DNA of 64,000 bases from Hyphomicrobiales bacterium (lineage in GTDB: Bacteria > Pseudomonadota > Alphaproteobacteria > Rhizobiales > Rhizobiaceae): NCBI GenBank assembly GCA_900469475.1, contig UBXG01000001.1, positions 96,319 through 160,318 of the forward strand, read 5' to 3'. Shown one piece after another: positions 41,630 through 49,949 of the stretch. Within the stretch, counting starts at the first letter, position 1. Every line of letters begins with the position of its first letter. The notes beneath the pieces were generated by a model. That model searched no databases and was not told the DNA's origin. It worked only from the letters and a program-made list of their open reading frames with translations. The position numbers and the translations under genes were made by a program.

Positions 41630-41893
41630 TCAATCGAACGGGTTATCGAGATATACCCGATCTACGAGCTTCAGGCTGCGGTCAGGCTGCAGGATGTAGG
41701 TCTCGCGCACTCGTTCGCCCCACTGATCTGTGAATGTGTGAGGGACAATGCTGCCGATCGGCGACTTTTGTAACCGTTGGCTCGGCTGCCCGCCGTAGGT
41801 AATGCTTCCGGGAATAGGCTTCAACCCCTCTTCGCTGGCTTGGCAGGCCGCAAGCATTCCCGCCAAAACTCCCATTGCGACTATTCTTTTCAT
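41630..41893 (-). CDS. Small lipoprotein
   Basis: An 87-residue protein with an N-terminal signal and lipobox GMLAAC (lipid-anchored Cys at about residue 17). The mature part (PIPGSITYGGQPSQRLQKSP, then HTFTDQWGERVRETYILQPD) has a short beta-rich look and no known catalytic motif. GGAG precedes ATG 41893 by 6 bases. I recognise the style of conserved rhizobial envelope lipoproteins but no named family. Confidence 0.65.
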   Translation of the reverse strand: MKRIVAMGVLAGMLAACQASEEGLKPIPGSITYGGQPSQRLQKSPIGSIVPHTFTDQWGERVRETYILQPDRSLKLVDRVYLDNPFD

Positions 41894-42259
41894 CGCCTGC
41901 TCCAATCTTGCTTCGATACACCAAACCAAATGTCGATATGGAGGTCCACCAAGTGGATCATAGATCAGCGAAGAGCATCAAGCCCGAATATTCGCCCCGC
42001 CACCGGAGGTTCCTCCAATGGCAGGGCGGACCGCCGACGGGTGATAGTGGTGTCGGCGACCGGGGGCGGTCATCCACTATCCGAATAGACCCGCGTTGAA
42101 CACGGACCTTAGTCTGATGACGAGCGACACTCTTGCCAAGATGAGCCGGAATTCGGTGGGTATCGAAACGTCGCAACGACCGGATGCCAATCACTGGCCG
42201 CGTCTGACCGCTTTCGCCCCATTATTCTTCCAGCTGAGCAGACAAGATCGCACGGGTGA
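41894..42259. other. Intergenic region with a structured element
   Basis: These 366 bases lie between the lipoprotein start and the NUDIX stop (both leftward genes). No supported gene. The only clear structure is the nested hairpin at 42043-42081. The lipoprotein promoter must be near 41900-41960. Confidence 0.4.
42043..42081. repeat. Nested hairpin, possible RNA element
   Basis: Outer arms GATAGTGG (42043-42050) and CCACTATC (42074-42081) enclose an inner hairpin GACCG-GGGG-CGGTC (42058-42071). No T run on either side, so it is not a standard terminator. Confidence 0.4.
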
Positions 42260-42775
42260 TTATTTGCGCTGCGGCTTAAAATTGACGAGCAATGACTTAA
42301 GCTCGATTTCACGCACGCGGCGCGCCGCTTCGTCGGGGCTGACCCAATCAATCCGGCGCTGTCCTCGCTCCTTGAACTCCGCCCCGACCTCCTTCACCTC
42401 GATTTGGAACATGTCGACGACGCAGGGCGCGACTTTTCCGTCAGGGAGTTCTTTAAGATAGGTGTACCGGCCAAACGGCACCTTCCTCACCTTGCCACGA
42501 ACGCCCGCCTCCTCCCAGGCTTCGATCGCAGCCGCTTCGTGAGGCTCCTTGCCTTTCATTGGCCAACCTTTCGGTACAATCCAACGGCCGCTCTCGCGTG
42601 ACGTAATCACCAATATCTCGATTTCGCCTTCATCACCCTTGTAGCGGAAACAAAGTGCGCCATACTGGTTGCGGAAAGCACTTGAAAACAGCTTCTCCGG
42701 CGTCCGCGCAAGCTGCTGCAGTAGGTGTTTCGGTTTGGATGATGCAGGCTTTCCGCCTTGCTTTTTCGACTTCAT
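42260..42775 (-). CDS. NUDIX hydrolase (DIPP-like)
   Basis: A 171-residue NUDIX protein that hydrolyses a nucleoside diphosphate linked to another moiety. Basic N terminus (MKSKKQGGKPASSKPKHLLQ) of about 30 residues, then the domain: GALCFRYKG, RWIVPKGWPMKGKEPHEAAA and EAWEEAGVRG. The last metal-binding Glu pair of the box is intact (EEAG), while the usual R-E is I-E, as in several diphosphoinositol/dinucleotide polyphosphate types. Substrate unknown; diadenosine or inositol polyphosphates are the family guess. Confidence 0.83.
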   Translation of the reverse strand: MKSKKQGGKPASSKPKHLLQQLARTPEKLFSSAFRNQYGALCFRYKGDEGEIEILVITSRESGRWIVPKGWPMKGKEPHEAAAIEAWEEAGVRGKVRKVPFGRYTYLKELPDGKVAPCVVDMFQIEVKEVGAEFKERGQRRIDWVSPDEAARRVREIELKSLLVNFKPQRK

Positions 42776-43105
42776 GCCGTCCAGCTTGTCAGATTTTCAC
42801 CCATGCCTCAATTAGGCGAGTGGCGTTTTGAACCCGAAGATACTGCTGGCGCCTACCTGATATGACGGGCAGGTACCGCAAGTCGTTCCACCTGGCACGC
42901 TCAAACATTGCGCGATCCATCAACCAAGATCCCAAAACGTCGGCAATCGCCACCGCAGAAACCGGCGCGGCAGCGAGATCGCGGACGCAATTTAATAATA
43001 ATTGCGTTTTGCAAGTAAATAGTTGACATTACACTCTGAGCCCTGTGCACCTTGTGCTGAACTCGCCGCTTGCCTGGATTACCGTCTGGCCACAAAGGAT
43101 GTGAG
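42776..43105. promoter_or_regulatory. Divergent region, NUDIX / DMT transporter
   Basis: A 330-base region between divergent genes. It holds TTGACA at 43023-43028 as a -35 candidate for the rightward gene (no good -10) and an inverted repeat with AT-rich spacer (42986-43006) just before it. No gene of its own. Confidence 0.45.
42986..43006. promoter_or_regulatory. Inverted repeat upstream of the DMT transporter
   Basis: CGCAATT-TAATAAT-AATTGCG has exact 7-base arms and ends 16 bases before the -35-like TTGACA. Suitable as an activator or LysR-type site; no regulator gene is adjacent. Confidence 0.45.
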
Positions 43106-43969
43106 ATGACCGCAGCCCTGTTTCTTGCGACTGTGCTTTTTTGGGGGTCGGGCGCCATTGTGACGTCCCTTCAGGCAAGTGCTTCCGCACCTGAGCTATC
43201 GGTCGCCATTCGCATGTTTCTTGTTGGGTCAGGCATGCTCGGCTTTTCGATCGCAACCGGCAAACCGATCACAATTATGCGCGGCGACCGTTCTTGGGTG
43301 GCAATGCAGGGCATATTGTTTTTCGGGCTTGCTTTCATCGCCTTTTACAAGGCGACGCAAGGTATACCGAGCGGGATCGCAGCTCTGGTGCTGTCGAGTT
43401 CCTCGCTTTTCGCCGCGGTAGCCAGCCGGTTTCTGCTGGATCTACGAATAAGCCGCCGCGCCGCGATCGGCATAATTTTTGGTCTACTGGGCCTCGGCAT
43501 CGTGGCCGCCCCACAGATCTTTGCCTTGCATCTCAACCCGCAAACCCTGGAAGGCTTCATATGGGCCGCCATTGCCGCGATAGCGACCGGCGCAGGGACG
43601 GCGATCGCTGCGCGCAACCAGCGGCGCGGCGTGCCCATCCCAGTCCTCATGGGTTGGGGCGCATTGTGCGGATGCGGCTTCGGGTTCGCCTGGGCTGTGG
43701 TTGTCGGCACGTCCCTGACAATACCTGTAACAACCGGCTATCTGGCACAGCTTGCCTATCTCGCAATTGTCGCCTCCTGCGTCACCTTTCTCATGTATTT
43801 CACGCTGATTGAAAAGATCGGCCCAGCCCGCGCCGCTTATGCGTTAACTGTTGTTCCCATTGTTGCTATAACAATTTCCGTCATATTCGAAGGGCTGCAC
43901 GTCGATACACGTCTCGCCCTCGGTGGCGCAACGATCATTCTGGGCAATATCCTGGTCATTAATGCCTGA
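43106..43969 (+). CDS. DMT-superfamily (EamA) transporter
   Basis: A 287-residue inner-membrane protein with about ten hydrophobic segments in two EamA repeats (about 1-130 and 150-287). Typical blocks: FLATVLFWGSGAIVTSLQAS, FYKATQGIPSGIAALVLSSS, LAQLAYLAIVASCVTFLMYF and IGPARAAYALTVVPIVAI. ATG 43106 has AAGGA 7 bases upstream. Members export amino acids or metabolites, or import nucleotide-like compounds. It lies upstream of the methyltransferase operon but 344 bases away, so co-transcription is not assured. Confidence 0.83.
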   Translation: MTAALFLATVLFWGSGAIVTSLQASASAPELSVAIRMFLVGSGMLGFSIATGKPITIMRGDRSWVAMQGILFFGLAFIAFYKATQGIPSGIAALVLSSSSLFAAVASRFLLDLRISRRAAIGIIFGLLGLGIVAAPQIFALHLNPQTLEGFIWAAIAAIATGAGTAIAARNQRRGVPIPVLMGWGALCGCGFGFAWAVVVGTSLTIPVTTGYLAQLAYLAIVASCVTFLMYFTLIEKIGPARAAYALTVVPIVAITISVIFEGLHVDTRLALGGATIILGNILVINA

Positions 43970-44313
43970 AGCCGACTGTTAACAATCATTTGAGATCAGG
44001 ATCGTACCCGGCTGTGCGTTGGCAAGCATTGGGATCATGACCGGCTATAGCTTAGCGGCCCCTGCGAAATCCGGGATAGGGCTATTCCAGTCGGGGAGAA
44101 TATCCTCTTCAGACAGCAATTGTCTCGGGCAAAACTGCCTCCAAATAGATCGATTGCACAAAGCTTATGCATGTCCAAATTACTTGCAAATAGCAATTGA
44201 TTTCCTATCAAATCTATGTTGTAGTTTTAATTATAAGAGGTAAATCGCATCGCGATTACCCGCATAACTAGAATCTAGGGAGATGTCCGAACCGCAACAA
44301 TTTTGGAAGGCAT
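43970..44313 (+). promoter_or_regulatory. Upstream region of the methyltransferase/prephenate dehydratase operon
   Basis: These 344 bases hold no supported gene. They are AT-rich at about 44160-44240, with TTGATT (44197-44202) and TATAAG (44232-44237) as scattered promoter-like words. An imperfect hairpin is at 44239-44260. A 20-codon aromatic-rich frame at 44283-44345 overlaps the start of the next gene but has poor spacing to GGGAG. Confidence 0.4.
44239..44260 (+). promoter_or_regulatory. Leader hairpin before the methyltransferase gene
   Basis: GGTAA, bulged A, TCGC, loop ATC, GCGA, TTACC. The stem is 9 bp with one bulge. Function unknown; could be an operator or a leader structure. Confidence 0.35.
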
Positions 44314-45120
44314 ATGTTCATGTATATGTCCTCGACACCGATTGAATCTGAGGTCGTCTTTTCAGGCCGCCGTTCGGCGACCTACCGCGATGCACTCCAC
44401 CTCTTTCCCGATGCCTGGCTTGACGATATTGCCGCCATGCGCCGCTTCCTGCAGCCGGTCGACGGCCGACGCGTCTTGGAAATCGGCGCCGGCAACGGCC
44501 ATTTCAGCCGAGCGATCGCCGAAGATGTAGGCCCTACAGGCTTATTGGTCGCAACCGATCCGTCCACCGAACAACTTGAGGATCTCGAAATCGAAAGTGG
44601 CGGCCGGATCAGGGTCTTCGGTCAGGCAGCGCACATGCTCGACCTGCCGATCCGCGATTTTGACATGGCCTGGTCGCGCGGCGCCGTCCACCATATTTCC
44701 GACAAGACAGCGGCTTGGACGGCTATCGCAGCCCATATGCGCCCCGGCGGCAAGCTGGTAGTTGCCGACATCTTCGCCGGAACGCGGCTTGCCGCCTATT
44801 TCGACGATTTTATCGCCCTGAGTTGCTGCACCGGCCACGAGGTCTCCTTCCTCTCCCGGGAATTTGCCACCAGCCTGTGCGCTTTAACCGGATGGGACAA
44901 GCCCCAATTTACCGATGTCACCACCCGCTGGCGCTTCGACACCAAGGCAGATCTCGGACATTTTCTGCGATTGCTGTTCTCGGCAACCGAGATCTTCACC
45001 GACGACGACTGCCTTGTTGCAGCAGAACGCCATCTCGACATTGTTTCTGACGGCAACGGCATCGCCCTGCTTTGGCCGATGACAGTGATGGAAACGACAA
45101 GGCTGCCGACCGCAAATTAA
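44314..45120 (+). CDS. SAM-dependent methyltransferase (class I)
   Basis: A 268-residue class I methyltransferase. Motif I VLEIGAGNGHFS is at about 53-64, the post-I acidic residue is in LVATDPSTEQLEDLE, motif IV is MAWSRGAVHHI, and PGGKLVVADIFAG is the later strand. The C-terminal part has Cys and Trp residues (SCCTGHE, TGWDKPQF) that may shape the acceptor pocket. GGAAGG precedes ATG 44314. It opens the unit with prephenate dehydratase and two hydroxyacid dehydrogenases, so a phenylpyruvate- or hydroxy-acid-derived acceptor is possible. Methyl acceptor atom unknown. Confidence 0.8.
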   Translation: MFMYMSSTPIESEVVFSGRRSATYRDALHLFPDAWLDDIAAMRRFLQPVDGRRVLEIGAGNGHFSRAIAEDVGPTGLLVATDPSTEQLEDLEIESGGRIRVFGQAAHMLDLPIRDFDMAWSRGAVHHISDKTAAWTAIAAHMRPGGKLVVADIFAGTRLAAYFDDFIALSCCTGHEVSFLSREFATSLCALTGWDKPQFTDVTTRWRFDTKADLGHFLRLLFSATEIFTDDDCLVAAERHLDIVSDGNGIALLWPMTVMETTRLPTAN

Positions 45121-45214
45121 TCATGGATGAGCGATCACAGGCGCTCGACGCGGGACGGGACAATCCTGCCCGCGGCGTGACCTGGCATGCGCAAATTTCC
45201 TTCGGAGTTCGCCT

Positions 45215-46246
45215 ATGACATCGACCGCCGCAAACCGTGGATCTACGGCCCCTCGCCCCGCGATCCCTTTCGATCCGCATACAAGTACATTGCCTCCGGT
45301 TGCCACGAAACTTGGCTCGGAGCTTGCGGTCCATAAGGTCGGCTATAATGGTCGGCCCGGTGCATTTGCGGATGTTGCCTGCAGGATGGCGTTCCCATCC
45401 GCCAACCGCATCGCCCTGCCGAGCCTGGAGACCACGATTGCCAGCACCGTCCGCGGTGACGTCGACCGGATCCTCCTGCCATGCGAAAACAGCTTGGTCG
45501 GGCGGGTGCCGGATGTGCACAGAATCGTGCCCGACAGTGGTTTGCACATCGTCGGTGAGCATTTTCAGCGCGTCGAACATTGCCTCATGGCGCCGCCAGG
45601 CGCATCGCTTGCTAGCATCAGGCGCGTGCGTTCGCACCCCGTCGCACTTGGTCAGGTCAGCCGGCTAATTGCGGCGCTCGATCTGGAGGCCATTGCCGCT
45701 CCGACGACATCGCACGCCGCCGAGCTGGTGGCATCTTGCAAGGATCCGAGCGAGGCCGCAATTGCCTCGGATGTCGCAGCCGAACTTTACGGATTGGATA
45801 TCCTCAAACGCAATGTCGAAGACGATCCGCATAACACGACACGGTTCTACGTGCTGTCTGCCGAACCTCAAGCGGTCGAGCAAAAAACACAGCTTCTGAC
45901 GACGATCGTCTTCCGCACCCAGAACCGGCCGGGCTGCCTCTACCATGCCATTGCCGGATTTGCCGAAAACGGCATCAACATGACCAAGATCGAAAGCTAT
46001 CTTGTCGGCGGACAGTTCGTGCCATCCCGCTTCCTTTGCGAGTTCGAGGGCGATCCAGCCGCACCGGAGGTGGCCGATGCGCTCGATATTCTCGCCCATC
46101 ATGCTCGCGAGCTGGTCGTGCTTGGGACATTCCCGATGGCAAGCCGCCACCTGCGCAACCGCAGTGAGGAAAATCTCTCGTCATGGGGGACCAAGCCTCC
46201 AGCCGCCTTTCGATGGTCCGATGGCCAGCAGGAGGCCGAGCGATGA
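45215..46246 (+). CDS. pheA: Prephenate dehydratase with ACT domain
   Basis: A 343-residue monofunctional prephenate dehydratase, which converts prephenate to phenylpyruvate. After a 35-residue extension the catalytic domain begins with VGYNGRPGAFADVACRMAF. It has ENSLVGRVPDVHRIV, AAIASDVAAELYGLDIL and the catalytic HNTTRFYVLS. The ACT domain (about 235-310) contains RTQNRPGCLYHAIAGFAENG and NMTKIESYLVGG, the alphaproteobacterial version of the Phe-binding ESRP motif. It overlaps the next gene by four bases (ATGA). Being in an accessory operon with dehydrogenases and an importer, it is probably a second copy rather than the housekeeping enzyme, though this window cannot show that. Confidence 0.87.
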   Translation: MTSTAANRGSTAPRPAIPFDPHTSTLPPVATKLGSELAVHKVGYNGRPGAFADVACRMAFPSANRIALPSLETTIASTVRGDVDRILLPCENSLVGRVPDVHRIVPDSGLHIVGEHFQRVEHCLMAPPGASLASIRRVRSHPVALGQVSRLIAALDLEAIAAPTTSHAAELVASCKDPSEAAIASDVAAELYGLDILKRNVEDDPHNTTRFYVLSAEPQAVEQKTQLLTTIVFRTQNRPGCLYHAIAGFAENGINMTKIESYLVGGQFVPSRFLCEFEGDPAAPEVADALDILAHHARELVVLGTFPMASRHLRNRSEENLSSWGTKPPAAFRWSDGQQEAER

Positions 46247-47670
46247 CGACTGCGGTAAACCACTACGGACGCCATGGCGATCTTGTCGATGGGGCAATCG
46301 CGAAACTGAAGCTGCATTTTGGCGAGCGGCTGACAACGGCGACGGCCGTGCGTGACCAGCATGGCCATGATGTAAGCTGGCATCCCTCCTATCCGCCGGA
46401 CGCAGTCGTCTTCCCGGATACGGCGGATGAGGTATCACGCATCGTCGCGACCTGCCACGCCTTCGATGTGCCGGTAATCCCGTTTGGAACCGGCACCTCC
46501 TGTGAGGGTCATGTTGCCGCCCTTATGGGTGGAATATGCATCGATCTCTCGCGGCTGGATCGAATTTTGATGATTCAACCGGACGATATGACGGCGACGG
46601 TCGAGGCAGGCGTCACCCGCAAGCGCCTGAACGCCGAACTGCGCGATACCGGACTGTTCTTTCCCGTCGATCCCGGCGCGGATGCCTCACTTGGCGGAAT
46701 GGCCTCAACGCGTGCCTCCGGTACGAACGCCATGCGGTATGGCACGATGAAAGACAATGTCGTTTCACTCGGTGTCGTTCTGCCCAATGGCGATCGGATC
46801 CGCACCGCAAGCCACGCCCGCAAATCGGCCGCGGGCTATGATCTGACACGTCTATGGGTGGGATCGGAAGGCACGCTCGGCATCGTGACCGACGTGACTG
46901 TTAAATTGCATCCAATTCCGGACCACGTCGTTGCGATTTCGGCGAGTTTCTCCACACTGGAACAAGCGGTCGGCTTCGTGCTTGTTGCGACCAAGCTCAC
47001 CGACACTTTGGCACGTATCGAACTGCTCGATGAACTGCAGGTCGAGGCCGTCAACAGCTATTCAAAACTCTCCTTGCCGGTCGAGCCGACGCTTTTTATC
47101 GAACTTCACGGTAGTCGCGCGGCAGTCGAGGCCGCCTTGCCGTTCATGGAGGCGGAGGCACATGCCGCTGGCGCCAGTCGATTTGACACGGCCGTATCGG
47201 CGGAGGCCCGAGGCAGGCTCTGGCAGGCACGTCATGATATCTGGTGGGCCAACCTTGCGCTGCGCCCGGGCGCAAGCGCCCTGCCTACAGATAGCTGCGT
47301 GCCGGTATCCCGGCTCGTCGAGGCAATTCTTGCTGCCAAGGCCGATGTGAGAGACCTTGGTCTTCTCGCACCGATCTGCGGCCATGTGGGGGACGGAAAT
47401 TTCCATCTTTGCGTCCTATTCGATCCCGCCGATCCCGATGAGCGTCAGCGCGTCGAAACCCTGACCAAACGTCTTGCGGCCCGCGCAATCGCGCTGCAGG
47501 GGACATCGACCGGCGAACATGGGATCGGCCACGGAAAGATGGCCGCGCTCGTCGCAGAGCATGGTCCCGCCATTCGGGTAATGGCCGCGATCAAACGCGC
47601 CGTCGATCCTCACAACATCATGAATCCAGGCAAGATTTTCAATCTCGCCGAGGCACCGCCGTTCAATTGA
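46243..47670 (+). CDS. FAD-linked D-2-hydroxyacid dehydrogenase (GlcD/LDHD family)
   Basis: A 475-residue flavoprotein of the VAO/PCMH family. FAD-binding domain about 30-220: PDAVVFPDTADEVSRIVATC, VPVIPFGTGTSCEGHVA, DPGADASLGGMASTRASGTN, SAAGYDLTRLWVGSEGTLG. C-terminal FAD-oxidase domain with the substrate and metal His in APICGHVGDGNFHLCV and GTSTGEHGIGHGK. D-lactate, D-2-hydroxyglutarate and related dehydrogenases have this form. Located directly after prephenate dehydratase and before the FMN enzyme, a D-aryl-lactate such as D-phenyllactate is a reasonable substrate. Inference only. Confidence 0.85.
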   Translation: MTTAVNHYGRHGDLVDGAIAKLKLHFGERLTTATAVRDQHGHDVSWHPSYPPDAVVFPDTADEVSRIVATCHAFDVPVIPFGTGTSCEGHVAALMGGICIDLSRLDRILMIQPDDMTATVEAGVTRKRLNAELRDTGLFFPVDPGADASLGGMASTRASGTNAMRYGTMKDNVVSLGVVLPNGDRIRTASHARKSAAGYDLTRLWVGSEGTLGIVTDVTVKLHPIPDHVVAISASFSTLEQAVGFVLVATKLTDTLARIELLDELQVEAVNSYSKLSLPVEPTLFIELHGSRAAVEAALPFMEAEAHAAGASRFDTAVSAEARGRLWQARHDIWWANLALRPGASALPTDSCVPVSRLVEAILAAKADVRDLGLLAPICGHVGDGNFHLCVLFDPADPDERQRVETLTKRLAARAIALQGTSTGEHGIGHGKMAALVAEHGPAIRVMAAIKRAVDPHNIMNPGKIFNLAEAPPFN

Positions 47671-47706
47671 GCAAGATCCATAAACCAGGGAGGGAATAGA
47701 ATATTC

Positions 47707-48930
47707 ATGTCCAGCCAGCATGGTCCGGCCTCCATTGCCGACTTCAGAATCGCCGCGCAACGCGCATTGCCGAAAATGGTCTTTGATTTTTTCGACGGCG
47801 GCGCCGGCTCGGAACTCACATTGCGCGAAAACAGGGCTGCACTGGATCGGATCCGTCTCGTCGGCTCTGCACCGGTCGATGTTGGCCACCGCTCGGCGGC
47901 CATCTCGCTCTTCGGCAAGCCGCTCTCAATGCCGATCATCATCGGACCGACCGGGCTGGCGGGTGCTGCATGGCCCGCGGGCGACCAGGCATTGGCGCGG
48001 GCAGCCGCACGAGCAGGGATCCCCTTTGTCATGAGTTCGGCGGCCAGCGCGTCCATGGAAGCTGTTGCGGCTGCCGGTGAAGGCAGGAAGTGGTTTCAGC
48101 TCTACCTGTTCCGGGACCGCGAGGTGAGCCTCAGACTATTGCAGCACGCCCAGGCCTTGGGCTTCGAAGCAATCGAGATCACCGTCGACAACGCCATTCC
48201 CGGCAGGCGGTTGCGCGATGCTCGCAATGGCTTTTCACTGCCGTTCCGCTGGACGCCAAAGAAGCTCCTGAGCCTTGCCACCCATCCCGCCTGGGCATTG
48301 CGGATGGCGCGTGCCGGTACACCGAGGCTGGAGGTCATGGCGGCCGAGTTCGACCTCAGGTCCGCCGCCACCATCGCCGAGGTGATGGAACAGCAGCTCG
48401 ATCCGACCGTATCCTGGGACGATATCGCCTTCATACGCGATCGCTGGAAAGGCCCTTTGATCCTTAAGGGGCTACTCGATCCAGCGCAGGGGGCAAGGGC
48501 AGCCGAATTGGGACTGGACGGTATCGTAGTCAGCAATCATGGCGGCCGGCAACTCGATGGAGCCGTTGCAAGTATCGATATCCTGCCGGAATTCGCTGCC
48601 GCCGTGGCCGGTCGGCTGGCCATTCTCGTCGACAGCGGATTTCGCAGCGGCACCGACATCATCAAGGCCCTTGCCCTCGGCGCCACCGCAGTGCAGCTCG
48701 GCCGCGCAACACTCTATGCGCTTGCGAGCGGTGGAGAGGAAGCGGTCTCCCGCGCTTTGAGCATCCTTGCTGCAGAACTCGATGTCGCCCAGGCGATGAC
48801 GGGTTCACCGACCATCGCCGATATCGGCCCTGGAAAGCTCCGGCTGCCGCCGCCTCTGATCCGGGCCGAAAGGGTGGCGACACCTAGTGGGCCTACCTCA
48901 TCCCGCCCGCAAACCTTCGCAGCCGCTTGA
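47707..48930 (+). CDS. FMN-dependent L-2-hydroxyacid dehydrogenase/oxidase (LldD/MdlB-type)
   Basis: A 407-residue TIM-barrel flavoprotein. N-terminal RIAAQRALPKMVFDFFDGGA, FMN contacts around PIIIGPTGLAG and SSAASASME, WFQLYLFRDRE, ITVDNAIPGRRLRD, and the catalytic His and Arg in GIVVSNHGGRQLDG and DSGFRSGTD. The usual (V/L)FRD and TVD(T/V)P elements are changed, which suggests a bulky aromatic substrate as in mandelate dehydrogenase. It complements the FAD D-specific enzyme just upstream, so the pair could oxidise both enantiomers of one hydroxy acid to the keto acid. Confidence 0.84.
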   Translation: MSSQHGPASIADFRIAAQRALPKMVFDFFDGGAGSELTLRENRAALDRIRLVGSAPVDVGHRSAAISLFGKPLSMPIIIGPTGLAGAAWPAGDQALARAAARAGIPFVMSSAASASMEAVAAAGEGRKWFQLYLFRDREVSLRLLQHAQALGFEAIEITVDNAIPGRRLRDARNGFSLPFRWTPKKLLSLATHPAWALRMARAGTPRLEVMAAEFDLRSAATIAEVMEQQLDPTVSWDDIAFIRDRWKGPLILKGLLDPAQGARAAELGLDGIVVSNHGGRQLDGAVASIDILPEFAAAVAGRLAILVDSGFRSGTDIIKALALGATAVQLGRATLYALASGGEEAVSRALSILAAELDVAQAMTGSPTIADIGPGKLRLPPPLIRAERVATPSGPTSSRPQTFAAA

Positions 48931-48968
48931 ACGAATTTTCCGAAAACCCTTCCGAGGAGATCATTCCC

Positions 48969-49949
48969 ATGCGCCGTAGAACTGCTCTGTTTCACGCCCT
49001 CGCCCTCTCAGCATTGCTGATGCCGCTGCCCACAGCGACCGCATTTGCGGCCGACAAGACGGTTGCCCTGACCTATATCGTCGAACATCCGGCCATCGAT
49101 GCGGCCCGCAAAGGGATCGTCGATGCGCTGGCGGATGCCGGCTTCGTTGACGGCAAAACCATCACGCTCGATGTCGCCAGCGCTCAAGGGAGCATGCCGA
49201 CGCAAACGCAGATCGCCAAAACTTTTGCCGGCAAGGCACCGGACCTGATCGTTGCCATCTCGACGCCGTCGGCTCAGGCCTGTCAGGCGGCAGCGAAAGG
49301 GGCAATCCCGATCGTGTTTTCTGCGGTAACAGATCCCGTTGCGGCAAAATTGGTCAAAAGCTTCACGCAACCAGACGGTACGCTCACCGGCACCAGCGAC
49401 AAGCAACCCCTAAATCTGACCTTTGAACTGATCCACAAACTGACGCCAACGGCAACGAAGGTCGGCGTTCTCTATAATGCCGGCGAAGCCAACTCAGTCG
49501 CACAGGTGGCGGACATGAAGGCGGCGGCGGCGAAATTCGGCATGAGTATCGTCGAGGCGACGGCAGCGCAGTCGGCCGCCGTGCCGGATGCTGCCCGCAG
49601 CCTGGTGGGCAAGGCCGACGTCATCCTGCTCCCGACCGACAGCACGGTGGTTTCGGCGGTTGAAAGCGTGGTCAAGGTCGGCGTCGATGCAAAGATCCCC
49701 GTCTATGCCAGTGACACCAACTCCGTCGAACGCGGCGCAATGGCTGCGCTTGGCTTCAATTACTATAAGCTCGGACGGCTGACGGGCGAGATCGCCGCCA
49801 AAGTTCTGAACGGTGCGAAGCCCGCCGACATCCCGGTTGGAACTCTGGACAGCGAGGATCTCTATCTCAATCTCGTCTCGGCCAAGAAGATGGGCGTTAC
49901 TCTGTCCGAGGCCACGACGCAAAGCGCAGCAAAGGTGATCGCACAATGA
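48969..49949 (+). CDS. TrpX-like ABC substrate-binding protein (ABC_sub_bind family)
   Basis: A 326-residue periplasmic protein. Signal peptide residues 1-28 (MRRRTALFHALALSALLM, cleavage after TAFAA). The mature domain has AVTDPVAAKLVKSFTQPDGT, LTGTSDKQPLNL, VGVLYNAGEANSVAQVADMK and SDTNSVERGAMAALGFNYYK, all typical of the family that includes tryptophan/tyrosine-binding TrpX proteins. GAGGAG lies before ATG 48969. It begins a three-gene importer that overlaps throughout. The ligand is probably an aromatic amino acid or hydroxy acid. Confidence 0.85.
   Translation: MRRRTALFHALALSALLMPLPTATAFAADKTVALTYIVEHPAIDAARKGIVDALADAGFVDGKTITLDVASAQGSMPTQTQIAKTFAGKAPDLIVAISTPSAQACQAAAKGAIPIVFSAVTDPVAAKLVKSFTQPDGTLTGTSDKQPLNLTFELIHKLTPTATKVGVLYNAGEANSVAQVADMKAAAAKFGMSIVEATAAQSAAVPDAARSLVGKADVILLPTDSTVVSAVESVVKVGVDAKIPVYASDTNSVERGAMAALGFNYYKLGRLTGEIAAKVLNGAKPADIPVGTLDSEDLYLNLVSAKKMGVTLSEATTQSAAKVIAQ

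Noticed and set aside
41443..41733. 96-codon open frame as a possible divergent partner of MocR.
   Set aside because: It overlaps the small lipoprotein gene on the other strand and shows no protein-like pattern.
44283..44345. Aromatic-rich 20-codon frame as a Phe-type attenuator leader.
   Set aside because: GGGAG directly abuts the ATG, the frame overlaps the next gene, and no terminator/antiterminator stems are present. Kept only as a low-interest observation.
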